Shown here: positions 1-7,180 of the stretch, one piece after another
Numbering within the stretch: position 1 is the stretch's first letter
How the letters are laid out: each line of letters opens with the position of its first letter
Origin: A37T11 sp964546645
Lineage (GTDB): Bacteria > Bacteroidota > Bacteroidia > Sphingobacteriales > Sphingobacteriaceae
DNA: 34,864 nt
Assembly (NCBI GenBank): GCA_964546645.1
Contig: CAZJKM010000021.1
Coordinates: 1 to 34,864, forward strand
Direction of reading: 5' to 3'
Notes under the pieces: generated by a model
Databases searched by the model: none
What the model was told of the DNA's origin: nothing
Seen by the model: only the letters and a program-made list of their open reading frames with translations
Program-made: the position numbers and the translations under genes

Positions 1-47
1 ATAGCATAGCTGTTCATTGTTGAAATACGTATCAAAGGTAAAGAAGT

Positions 48-64
48 TAGCCGATAATCGGCTA
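48..64. promoter_or_regulatory. 17-bp inverted repeat upstream of the Na/Pi transporter gene
   Basis: Two 8-bp arms (TAGCCGAT and ATCGGCTA) are perfect reverse complements around a single central base. The repeat lies about 35 bp before the ATG at 99 and just upstream of a weak -7-like box (TATCTTCG, near 72-79). No T-run follows, so an operator is more likely than a terminator, but this is inference. Confidence 0.35.
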
Positions 65-98
65 TTATCCGTATCTTCGTGCCAACCATTTTTAATCA

Positions 99-1073
99 AT
101 GGAGACCCTGCAAACCATCATCGTTATTCTGTCCGCCATTACGCTGTTTATTTATGGCTTACAGCATTTCAGCAAGGAAATCGAAAGCTTTGGAGTGCCT
201 CGGCTTCAGCGATGGATCGGCCGGATTACCGCTATCCCGTTGGGGAGTTTTCTGTTGGGCGGCGCTGTTACCGGGGTTATCCAGTCGAGCACGATGGTTT
301 CGTCGCTCACTGTCTCACTGGTGAGTGCCGGCGTACTTTCACTGCGGGAGAGTCTGCTGGTACTGCTGGGCACAAACATCGGCACCACCTCCACCGCGTG
401 GATCGTGTCTGTCCAGTCGACCCTGTTTGGTCCGGTATTCATCGTCCTGGGCTCCCTGATCAGCATGGTTCCTACCCGTATCGCGGTAGCCGGTAAATCC
501 ATTTTTTATTTCGGGTTTATTTTCTTTTCGCTCACACTGATCGGGCAGGCCATGGAACCGATCCGGAATGACCCGGCCCTGATCCGCATTTTATCCAGGG
601 CGTCCGACCCGGTATTGGGCATCCTGTATGGCATTGGGATTACCATTGTCATCCAGTCGAGTTCCGTGGTGGTGGGGCTCGTTATTATCCTGATCAGCCA
701 GGGCGTCATTCCCCTGGATGCCGCCATTCCCATCGTTATCGGAGCCAACATCGGCACAACTTCAACTGCCCTGATTGTCAGCATGAAACTTTCACCGATA
801 GCCAAGCTGGCGGCACTGTCAGCATCCCTGTTCAACCTGGTCGGCGTCCTCCTGATTTTTCCGTTTTTCAGTATGCTCGGCCAACTGGCACGACATCTTA
901 CCGATATCCCGGCCATACAGGTAGCAATCGCATTTACCGCATCCAACACCATCACGTCCGTCTTTTTTCTCATCTTCCTGAATCCGACGGTCCGTTTACT
1001 GAAAAAACACCGGTGGTACCGGCAGTCGGAGAAACCTACCGGGCATCTCAATGAACGAGAGGATTCGTGTTGA
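99..1073 (+). CDS. Na/Pi cotransporter family membrane protein
   Basis: This 324-aa integral membrane protein of the NptA/PF02690 family would take up phosphate with sodium across the inner membrane. Two homologous halves are visible. Each carries the family signature with a QSS motif (near residues 63 and 185) followed by a TNIGTTSTAW- or ANIGTTSTAL-type glycine/threonine stretch. Most of the chain is hydrophobic, with about eight or nine membrane segments. It is shorter than members that carry a C-terminal PhoU-like domain; here the chain ends in a short basic tail. ATG at 99 is chosen because it gives the expected hydrophobic N-terminus. No pho regulatory gene lies next to it, so it seems to be a stand-alone unit. 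Confidence 0.88.
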   Translation: METLQTIIVILSAITLFIYGLQHFSKEIESFGVPRLQRWIGRITAIPLGSFLLGGAVTGVIQSSTMVSSLTVSLVSAGVLSLRESLLVLLGTNIGTTSTAWIVSVQSTLFGPVFIVLGSLISMVPTRIAVAGKSIFYFGFIFFSLTLIGQAMEPIRNDPALIRILSRASDPVLGILYGIGITIVIQSSSVVVGLVIILISQGVIPLDAAIPIVIGANIGTTSTALIVSMKLSPIAKLAALSASLFNLVGVLLIFPFFSMLGQLARHLTDIPAIQVAIAFTASNTITSVFFLIFLNPTVRLLKKHRWYRQSEKPTGHLNEREDSC

Positions 1074-1255
1074 ACTTTCTTTATCAATCAGCCGAGATTC
1101 CTGCTATCTGACATAAATCCTTCCATAGCCGTTTTTCGTTTAAGCCCCGCTACTTCTATTTAATGATTGCAGAGACCGAAAGACGGTAAATTCCGGGAGC
1201 TGACGGAAAGCAGCAGGATTTTTTAAAAAAAGTTTTCTTTAATCAAAAAAGACGC

Positions 1256-1263
1256 TACATTTG
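1256..1263 (+). promoter_or_regulatory. Bacteroidota -7 box for tRNA-Phe
   Basis: TACATTTG matches the Bacteroidota TAnnTTTG -7 consensus, 36 bases before the mature 5' end of tRNA-Phe. A T-rich stretch (TTTTCTTT, near 1233-1240) lies about 16 bp upstream in the -33 position. Confidence 0.6.
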
Positions 1264-1299
1264 CAGTCCCAAAACGGCGATAAGGCCTTTTCGGAAAAA

Positions 1300-1372
1300 G
1301 GTACCTTAGCTCAGTTGGTAGAGCAAAGGACTGAAAATCCTTGTGTCGCTGGTTCGATTCCAGCAGGTACCA
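1300..1372 (+). tRNA. tRNA-Phe (anticodon GAA)
   Basis: The cloverleaf is complete. The acceptor stem GGTACCT pairs with AGGTACC at 1365-1371, the anticodon loop CTGAAAATC carries GAA, and the T-loop reads GGTTCGATTCC. The discriminator base is A1372. CCA is not encoded, since the following bases are CAC. The gene marks the insertion point of a degraded mobile element to its right. Confidence 0.97.
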
Positions 1373-1377
1373 CACAA

Positions 1378-1409
1378 ACCCCTCATACTTAATGTATAAG
1401 GGGTTTTTT
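1378..1409 (+). terminator. Intrinsic terminator of tRNA-Phe
   Basis: A CCCC...GGGG hairpin with one internal mismatch and a TTAAT loop is followed by a run of six T, immediately behind the tRNA. Confidence 0.75.
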
Positions 1410-1472
1410 AGTTTCTCGTTGTCGGTTTGATGAATATATCGCCGTTAGGCTGTAAATCTTAACCAAAAAAAG

Positions 1473-1498
1473 AAATCCCGTCCGGCTGGATGGGGTTT
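1473..1498. terminator. Perfect 11-bp hairpin, terminator of the toxin-antitoxin operon
   Basis: AAATCCCGTCC and GGATGGGGTTT form an uninterrupted 11-bp stem (including G-T pairs) around a GGCT loop. Read on the minus strand it is followed by TTTCTTTTTTT, so it can end the leftward antitoxin transcript 26 bp after its stop codon. A near copy lies at 20027-20050 beside the other insertion site. Confidence 0.65.
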
Positions 1499-1523
1499 CG
1501 ACGTCTTATTACCGGACGTAGGA

Positions 1524-1817
1524 TTACACTTCTATCGAAATCTTCACCTTACCACCGAGCCCTTTCTCAACGATGTCGTATAGGGTTTTTAATGTAAGAT
1601 TGCTCCCGTTGTTCTCGATCCTCGAAATATACTCCCTTTTCCGGTTCACCAAATCGGCAAGTTCCGCCTGGGTGAGGTGTTTATCTTCCCTCGCTTTCCT
1701 AAGCAGCAAGCCGACCTTGAAGCCCTCGAAATCCCTTTCCAGCGCGTCCCTCCTTTCGGTACCCTTGGCACCGTAAACACTATCCTTGATGTCTTTCCAG
1801 CTTTTAGTTTCCATCAT
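1524..1817 (-). CDS. HigA-like antitoxin, XRE-family HTH protein
   Basis: A 97-aa protein whose residues about 38-90 form a Cro/C1-type helix-turn-helix (KHLTQAELADLVNRKREYIS, then RIENN). It is the downstream member of a two-gene operon and its ATG overlaps the toxin stop by four bases (ATGA), a toxin-first order typical of HigBA-type modules. By family knowledge it should bind and neutralise the upstream toxin and repress the operon, probably through the palindrome at 2168-2183. The acidic, low-complexity first 35 residues may be the toxin-binding part (inference). Confidence 0.85.
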   Translation of the reverse strand: MMETKSWKDIKDSVYGAKGTERRDALERDFEGFKVGLLLRKAREDKHLTQAELADLVNRKREYISRIENNGSNLTLKTLYDIVEKGLGGKVKISIEV

Positions 1818-2158
1818 TTGCTCCTTTTCTGTTCGTAATATTCAGCCATCAATCTCAATGCCCTATCAATTTCTTTCTTCGGGGTTTTCTGCGTTTTCTT
1901 CTGGAAACCGTTCAGCAATATGACCAACCGTTCACCGTCAAAGAAACAGAATACCCGCCAGATGTTTGAGCCAAGTTGTATCCTTGCCTCGTATAGCCCA
2001 TCTGTTCCGGTCATGACCTTCAGGTAATTCGAAGGCACACGCTCCAGCGTCTCAATGGCCTCGATAATCTTGAAAATCTTTTCCTGCACTTTTTGTGGCT
2101 GACCCTTGAGGAAATCCTCAAAGTAGTTCCTGAATGCAATGACTTCCCTGACTTTCAC
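1814..2158 (-). CDS. HigB/Gp49-like toxin of the RelE superfamily
   Basis: A 114-aa basic protein of the phage Gp49/HigB type, expected to be a ribosome-dependent mRNA endonuclease. The family core YEARIQLGSNIWRVFCFF followed by a strand with LVILLNGFQKKTQKTP is clear in the middle and C-terminal half, and the tail (RALRLMAEYYEQ) is helical. Only GTG at 2158 gives a full-length N-terminus; the next Met codons would remove the fold. The -7 box (TACCTTTG on the minus strand) ends only four bases before this GTG, implying a leaderless or nearly leaderless message. It is translationally coupled to the antitoxin. Confidence 0.85.
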   Translation of the reverse strand: MKVREVIAFRNYFEDFLKGQPQKVQEKIFKIIEAIETLERVPSNYLKVMTGTDGLYEARIQLGSNIWRVFCFFDGERLVILLNGFQKKTQKTPKKEIDRALRLMAEYYEQKRSK

Positions 2159-3052
2159 GACACAAAGGTAACTTATAAGTTACTACTATGCAAATTAATT
2201 TAGAGTGCCGGTTATCCTTATGCTGGTGATTTTTGTTTTGAGCATGCTGCCTGTCCGACAATTTAATGTACTTCATAAAGTTTGTTTCCGTCGTGTGACC
2301 GGTTATCTTCATGATAGATAGTATGGGTATGCCGTCGATGTACATATTAGTAGCACCGCTGCGGCGGGCTGTGTATCCGCATATTTGGCGAAGACATCCT
2401 TAACCATCCCGTTTATCGGCACTGCAACAGTAGCGCCAGTTTTCTGTGTCTTCACTTCGATGATATCATCTATCATCTTCTTAGGATCCAGCTTCAACCA
2501 GTCACCAAATCGGAGCGCCGTGTTTGCCCCTATAATAAACAGGTCCCTTGCGCGCTCCAACGTGGTAGGGTTTGCCGATAGGTCTAGCTCCCATATCTTT
2601 TGCAGTTCTGTTTTGTTGAGGTAAATATTGGTAACCGATTCGTTTTTCACCTTGTAACGTTTACCAGAAAATATAACAGCGGTAAATCCGTCCTCCCTTG
2701 CCTCATTAACCACCGCTTTGAGAGTACGCAGGTACTTCCCTACTGTATTGCCCCCATACTTCAGCGATAGAGTAAGGAATTCCCTGTAATCCTCATAGCA
2801 TTCAAGCCCCATTGAAGCGAAAGACACGTTATTCCCTGCATCCCTGAACAATCCTATGTTACGTAGCATAGTCCGGTAGGTCTTAACACTACCTTCTGTC
2901 AATGGAATACCTTTGTCGCTCAACCTCAATCTTGTTTCTCGTTCCGATAAACGACCGATGGGTGAGCCGGTGATGTACCAACCCCAAATGTTGCTTAAGC
3001 CATTGGCTTCCTGCTGGATAAAATGCCATGTTTTGCAGTAATTCGGTTTTTG
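2118..3052 (-). pseudogene. Tyrosine recombinase (integrase) with internal deletion and frameshift
   Basis: The N-terminal part reads YCKTWHFIQQEANGLSNIW and then a core-binding domain with ITGSPIGRLSERETRLRLSD. The first catalytic segment with the active-site Arg follows (NTALRFGDWLKL, reading frame ending at 2309). The frame then breaks near 2366-2384. Directly afterwards another frame supplies RRSGATNMYIDGIPILSIMK and ITGHTTETNFMKYIKLSD, with the HxxR-region remnant, GH motif and nucleophile Tyr. Roughly 60 residues between AKYADTQP and RRSGATNMY that intact relatives have are missing. No ATG lies in frame before the TAG at 3053-3055. It is the dead integrase of the element inserted behind tRNA-Phe. 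Confidence 0.85.
2163..2183 (-). promoter_or_regulatory. Toxin-antitoxin promoter with overlapping 16-bp palindrome
   Basis: On the minus strand TACCTTTG (2163-2170) matches the Bacteroidota -7 box. The perfect palindrome GTAACTTATAAGTTAC (2168-2183) overlaps it by three bases. This position suits autorepression by the antitoxin or the toxin-antitoxin complex, which is inferred from the behaviour of HigA families. Confidence 0.65.
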
Positions 3053-3148
3053 CTACAGTAAAGTTAATAAAAAATGAGGTTTTGCAGTAAAATAAGTTTT
3101 AACGCAATAAAACGCATATTTTTGGGTGTGTGCGCAGTAAAACGCATA
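3035..3148. repeat. Short direct repeats upstream of the dead integrase
   Basis: GCAGTAA occurs at 3035-3041, 3084-3090 and 3134-3140, spaced 49-50 bp. TAAAACGCATA occurs at 3108-3118 and 3138-3148, spaced 30 bp. Regularly spaced short repeats beside an integrase gene suggest former arm-type recombinase binding sites; this is inference. The remaining 3150-3240 shows no gene. Confidence 0.4.
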
Positions 3149-3241
3149 AAAACCGAATATGGTTTGAAAAAGGTGACAACTACAACTCCAAATCCACGAT
3201 TCTCTTCCAATCAGACAGGAAATAGTTCGGGAAATGATCCC

Positions 3242-3838
3242 TCAGAACACCTTTGGCTTGGTATGTTTATGGGCTAACTCCCGCCTTACCCTGCTCAGCG
3301 ACTCCGGCGTGATGCCCAGGTAAGAGGCGATCATCCATTGCGGGATACGAAGCGTAAGATCAGGATACAGGTGAATAAAATGGAGATACCTCTCTTCTGC
3401 CGTGGCCGCCAGCAATTGGTTAATCCGGTTTTGCATATGCCAGGCAGCGTTGTGTAACAGCTGAACATGATAGGCCGCAAAACCAGGGCATACAGCCTGC
3501 GCATGATCCATAAACGACCTGCTGAGCAGTACCACCTCCGAATCCTCCAGGACATCGATGTTAAAGGCCGCCGGTCTATTGAAATACATGCTACCCCGGT
3601 CGCCTATCCACCAGTCTTCCGGCGCGAACTGTATGACATGCTCCTTTCCTTTCGCATCCAGTGTAAACACCCGGAGCAACCCTCTGGAAACAAAATAACT
3701 GACCTGGGATGTTCCTCCCTCACCTAAGAGGTGGGTACCTTTTACATAGGATTTCGCGGTCAGCTCACTGCCGAGTAAGTCGAATTGTTCGTCGCTGATG
3801 GAGATATGCCGCTGTAGATACTTTTTGAAATGCTGCAT
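3242..3838 (-). CDS. Crp/Fnr family transcriptional regulator
   Basis: A 198-aa cytoplasmic regulator. Residues about 15-125 form a cyclic-nucleotide-binding-type beta barrel (KGTHLLGEGGTSQVSYFVSR, then GLLRVF) and residues about 150-195 a winged helix with the recognition segment MIASYLGITPESLSRVRREL. The length is usual for the short Bacteroidota members. It lies 49 bp downstream of the pirin gene on the same strand and may share its transcript. The cAMP-contacting residues of enteric Crp are not conserved, so the ligand is unknown. Confidence 0.88.
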   Translation of the reverse strand: MQHFKKYLQRHISISDEQFDLLGSELTAKSYVKGTHLLGEGGTSQVSYFVSRGLLRVFTLDAKGKEHVIQFAPEDWWIGDRGSMYFNRPAAFNIDVLEDSEVVLLSRSFMDHAQAVCPGFAAYHVQLLHNAAWHMQNRINQLLAATAEERYLHFIHLYPDLTLRIPQWMIASYLGITPESLSRVRRELAHKHTKPKVF

Positions 3839-3887
3839 GACCGGATGCTGTTACAACTCCGGCTAAGTTAAGGATAAAAAGTTTCTA

Positions 3888-4754
3888 TCAATCCAACACA
3901 CCGAACTTCCCCATATTATAATCCATGATGGCTTCCCGGATTTCGCCTTCCGTGTTCATCACGAAAGGGCCGTAAGACACAATGGGTTCGTTGATCGGCT
4001 CGCCGCTCATCAGCAGAATGACGCTATCCTTTACCGCCTGGATGCGGATAGAGGTACCCTCCCTGCCGAACAGCACAAACCCGTGTTCCGCTACTTGCTG
4101 TCCGTTTACCCCGATATCGCCGTTGATGACCAATAATGACGTGTTGTGGCTGACGGGGATGTGGGTTTCAAAAGCAGCCCCGGCACGGAGCCGGATATCC
4201 ACCAGGTTAATGGGCGTGTACGTAGTAGCCGGACCTTTGGTGCCGTTGACCTCACCTGCAATAACATTGACTACACCCCTATCGTTTTCAAGCCTTATCT
4301 TACCCATCCGGTCTGCCGTGAGTGCCTGATAGTGGGGTGGCTCGGATTTATTGCGCCGTGGAAGGTTCACCCAAAGTTGCACCATCTCAAAAGGCCCGCC
4401 TTTTCTGGAATAATTTTCCTCATGGAATTCTTTGTGCAGAATGCCCGAACCGGCTGTCATCCATTGCACGTCACCCGGGTTAATGACGCCGCTGCTGCCG
4501 CTGCTGTCATAATGTGCCACACTGCCCTTATAAGCAATGGTCACGGTTTCAAACCCTTTGTGCGGATGCACGTCCACACCCCGGAGGTGGTCCGAAGGCG
4601 GGAAGTCATGCTCAGCATTGAAGTCGAGCAGCAGGAAAGGGCTGATCCGGTCCTGCGACACGCCCCCTCGGGGGATATAGTTAAATACCCGGAAACCGTC
4701 GCCCACCATTCCGGGCCGGGCTGGTTTTGTCATAATTTTTTCAATGGTTTTCAT
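3888..4754 (-). CDS. Pirin family protein
   Basis: This 288-aa bicupin belongs to the pirin family, which in some members has quercetin 2,3-dioxygenase activity and in others acts in redox or transcription control. The N-terminal cupin holds the metal site: VHPHKGFETVTI supplies two His, and WMTAGSGILHKEFHE supplies another His and the Glu. The signature with GDVQWMTAGSG is intact. The C-terminal cupin (NTSLLVINGDIGVNGQQVAE) is less conserved, as usual. ATG at 4754 is 29 bp from a good -7 box. The substrate cannot be told from the sequence. Confidence 0.92.
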   Translation of the reverse strand: MKTIEKIMTKPARPGMVGDGFRVFNYIPRGGVSQDRISPFLLLDFNAEHDFPPSDHLRGVDVHPHKGFETVTIAYKGSVAHYDSSGSSGVINPGDVQWMTAGSGILHKEFHEENYSRKGGPFEMVQLWVNLPRRNKSEPPHYQALTADRMGKIRLENDRGVVNVIAGEVNGTKGPATTYTPINLVDIRLRAGAAFETHIPVSHNTSLLVINGDIGVNGQQVAEHGFVLFGREGTSIRIQAVKDSVILLMSGEPINEPIVSYGPFVMNTEGEIREAIMDYNMGKFGVLD

Positions 4755-4782
4755 CGTTGTGTTTCCTTTCTGTTATAGGGTA

Positions 4783-4790
4783 CAAAATTA
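4783..4790 (-). promoter_or_regulatory. -7 box for pirin
   Basis: On the minus strand TAATTTTG matches TAnnTTTG, 28 bp upstream of the pirin ATG. Confidence 0.5.
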
Positions 4791-4879
4791 CCCCATAAAA
4801 CCGGGATTGCCATTGACCTATGGTAAGAACTGCAGATCGCCGTCAACCATTTAAATTCCATCTAAATTATTTATTATGC

Positions 4880-4909
4880 TTGCATAGCAATTGAAAATGC
4901 GTACTTTCG
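4880..4909 (+). promoter_or_regulatory. Probable promoter of the Fe-S reductase pair
   Basis: TTG at 4880-4882 and TACTTTCG at 4902-4909 are separated by 19 bp, the usual Bacteroidota -33/-7 spacing; the -7 box has one deviation. The ATG follows 19 bp later. Confidence 0.45.
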
Positions 4910-4928
4910 TATCATAGCCCGTATCCAT

Positions 4929-6236
4929 ATGATAAGCCGGTTCATTTTTGCGGTGGTACTCCTGGCATCCCTGCTCATCGCATGGAAAAGTGCCCGCAGG
5001 CTTCTACGGAATATACGCCTCGGACAACCGGAGGACCGTTCGGACCGCCCTCACGAGCGGTGGAAGGCCATGCTGCTGATCGCATTCGGCCAGAAGAAAA
5101 TGTTTAAGCGGCCGTTCGCCGCCCTGCTGCACCTTTTCGTTTACCTGGGCTTTATCATTATCAACATCGAAATCCTGGAAATCGTGATCGATGGCCTCTT
5201 TGGCACCCATCGTATATTTGCAGCAGCTGGTCCGGCCTACCAGCTGCTCATCACTGCATTCGAATGGCTGGCACTGACTGTTATTACCGCCTGCGCGATC
5301 TTCCTGATCCGGAGAAATATCGGAAAACTGAAACGATTCTCCGGCACGGAAATGACGCGCTGGCCGGTTACGGATGCCAACCTGATACTGCTTGCGGAAA
5401 TCCTCCTGATGACTGCCTTCCTGGTGATGAATGCCGCTGACCAGAAACTGCAGCTTGCAGCTGTACCACCCTATGTGCCGGCAGGGCCGTTTCCGGTGAG
5501 TGCCTGGCTCATGCCGTTGCTGACAGACAACCTATCCGCGTTGGTATGGATAGAGCGCTCCGCCTGGTGGTTCCATATCACAGGTGTCTTCGTATTCCTG
5601 AATTACCTGGCCTGGTCTAAGCACCTGCACATTGTGCTGGCGTTTCCCAACACCTACTATTCCCGGCTTTCGCCGCAGGGGAAATTCACCAACATGGACA
5701 GTGTGACCCATGAAGTAAAAGCCATGCTGGACCCGTCCTTTACCCTGCTGGAACAAACGGCGGATATGCCTGCCCGCTTCGGGGCAAAGGACGTGACAGA
5801 CCTTACCTGGAAAAACCTGCTGGATGCGTACACCTGTACGGAATGCGGCCGGTGTACGTCCGTATGCCCGGCCAACCTTACGGGCAAACGGTTATCGCCG
5901 CGGAAAATCATGATGGATACGCGTGACCGCCTGACAGCAGTGGGAAAGAATATAGATACCCATAAAGAATGGAAGGATGACGGCCGGTCACTGCTGGATG
6001 ATTATATCACCCGGGAAGAGATCTGGGCCTGCACAACGTGTAACGCCTGCGTGGAAGCCTGCCCGGTCAGCATCGACCCGCTGGCGATCATCATAGCGCT
6101 ACGCCGGTACGCGGTGATGGAAGAATCAACGGCTCCGGCCACCATCAACACTATGTTCAGCAATATAGAGAACAACAGTGCACCGTGGAAATACGCGCAG
6201 GCCGACCGTACTAATTGGAAAACAAGTAAGGAATGA
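4929..6236 (+). CDS. Membrane-bound (Fe-S)-binding reductase subunit, NarI-like plus 2x[4Fe-4S]
   Basis: A 435-aa protein with an N-terminal membrane anchor of five to six helices and a cytoplasmic iron-sulfur domain. Histidines in FAALLHLF and in WWFHITG...SKHLHIVL are candidate haem b ligands, as in NarI/HdrE-type subunits. At about residues 300-385 two ferredoxin clusters are visible: CTECGRCTSVCP and CTTCNACVEACP. With the next gene, which carries two CCG domains, it forms a heterodisulfide-reductase-like or electron-transfer-type quinone reductase pair seen throughout Bacteroidota. The physiological partner (possibly ETF or lactate/glycolate oxidation) is not known. Confidence 0.87.
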   Translation: MISRFIFAVVLLASLLIAWKSARRLLRNIRLGQPEDRSDRPHERWKAMLLIAFGQKKMFKRPFAALLHLFVYLGFIIINIEILEIVIDGLFGTHRIFAAAGPAYQLLITAFEWLALTVITACAIFLIRRNIGKLKRFSGTEMTRWPVTDANLILLAEILLMTAFLVMNAADQKLQLAAVPPYVPAGPFPVSAWLMPLLTDNLSALVWIERSAWWFHITGVFVFLNYLAWSKHLHIVLAFPNTYYSRLSPQGKFTNMDSVTHEVKAMLDPSFTLLEQTADMPARFGAKDVTDLTWKNLLDAYTCTECGRCTSVCPANLTGKRLSPRKIMMDTRDRLTAVGKNIDTHKEWKDDGRSLLDDYITREEIWACTTCNACVEACPVSIDPLAIIIALRRYAVMEESTAPATINTMFSNIENNSAPWKYAQADRTNWKTSKE

Positions 6237-6292
6237 GGGAGATTTTGAAAAGAGAACGACTCATAACCCCGATAGCTTTTATTTAATATCGC

Positions 6293-7096
6293 ATGGCTGA
6301 TACCGCATTCACTGTTCCTACCATGGCTGAGCTGACAGCCGGGGGCGAAAGCCCTGACATCCTGTTCTGGGTAGGATGTGCCGGCAGCTTTGATGAGCGT
6401 GCACAACGCGTTACACGTGATATCTGTAAGATATTGCATCACGTCGGACTTAAATTTGCCATCTTAGGTGTGGAAGAGAGCTGTACCGGTGATCCTGCCA
6501 AACGAGCCGGCAACGAGTTCCTGTTCCAGATGCAGGCCCTGATGAACATTCAGGTATTGGACGGGTATCACATTAAGAAGATCGTCACGGCCTGTCCCCA
6601 CTGCTTCAATACACTGAAAAACGAGTATCCGGCGTTGGGCGGCAGCTACGAGGTGATCCATCATACCCAGCTGATCCGGCAGTTGATTGATGAGGGTAAA
6701 CTCCAGGCAGAAAACGGTGAATCCTTCCGGGGCAGGCGCATCACGTACCATGACCCCTGCTATCTGGGACGGGGCAATGGTGTATACGAAGCACCGCGGG
6801 AGGTGCTGGAAAGCCTGGACACCGCACTGACCGAGATGAAACGGTGCCGCAGTAACGGATTATGTTGCGGGGCCGGCGGTGCGCAGTTATTCAAAGAACC
6901 TGAAAAAGGGAACAAAGACATCCATGTGGAACGGATCGAAGAAGCCTTACAAACAGCCCCCGAAATAGTGGCTGCTGCCTGCCCTTTCTGCATGACCATG
7001 CTGCGTGACGGGCTCAAAGCAAAGGAGAAGGAACAGGAGGTACAGCTATTGGACATTGCTGAAATTGTGGCCAGAGCCAATGGTCTTTCTGAATGA
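6293..7096 (+). CDS. (Fe-S)-binding protein with two cysteine-rich CCG domains
   Basis: This 267-aa cytoplasmic protein has two HdrB/GlpC-type cysteine-rich domains. The first includes WVGCAGSFDERA and TACPHCFNTLKNEYP, the second HDPCYLGRGNG, CCGAGGAQLF and AACPFCMTML. These CX(n)CCG-type motifs bind an unusual iron-sulfur centre in HdrB. It follows the membrane subunit after 56 bp and very likely works with it. The first residues up to about 20 are poorly conserved, and the Met at residue 11 is a possible alternative start. Confidence 0.9.
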   Translation: MADTAFTVPTMAELTAGGESPDILFWVGCAGSFDERAQRVTRDICKILHHVGLKFAILGVEESCTGDPAKRAGNEFLFQMQALMNIQVLDGYHIKKIVTACPHCFNTLKNEYPALGGSYEVIHHTQLIRQLIDEGKLQAENGESFRGRRITYHDPCYLGRGNGVYEAPREVLESLDTALTEMKRCRSNGLCCGAGGAQLFKEPEKGNKDIHVERIEEALQTAPEIVAAACPFCMTMLRDGLKAKEKEQEVQLLDIAEIVARANGLSE

Positions 7097-7180
7097 TGAA
7101 TTATGAATTATGAATGATGAATGATGAGTGAACCGCATCCCCCCTAATTCATCATTCATAATTCATCACTCATCATTCTT
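7091..7180. repeat. Heptanucleotide repeats forming a 20-bp inverted repeat between convergent genes
   Basis: The left arm is five tandem 7-mers (GAATGAT, GAATTAT, GAATTAT, GAATGAT, GAATGAT) from 7091 to 7125. The right arm holds the same units on the other strand. Bases 7103-7122 and 7147-7166 are perfect reverse complements with a 24-base loop. The structure overlaps the stop codons of both flanking genes and probably serves as a bidirectional terminator. Confidence 0.8.

Noticed and set aside
506..1087. Minus-strand ORF of 193 aa antisense to the Na/Pi transporter
   Set aside because: It mirrors a strongly conserved membrane protein gene; the composition is that of a shadow frame.
1366..3240. 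Duplicate of the tRNA-Phe 3' end as a right attachment site
   Set aside because: No second copy of the T-arm/acceptor segment was found by eye between the integrase remnant and the Crp/Fnr gene.
3074..3277. Plus-strand ORF of 67 aa overlapping the Crp/Fnr gene end
   Set aside because: It lies in repeat-bearing noncoding DNA, has no family resemblance and overlaps the regulator on the other strand.
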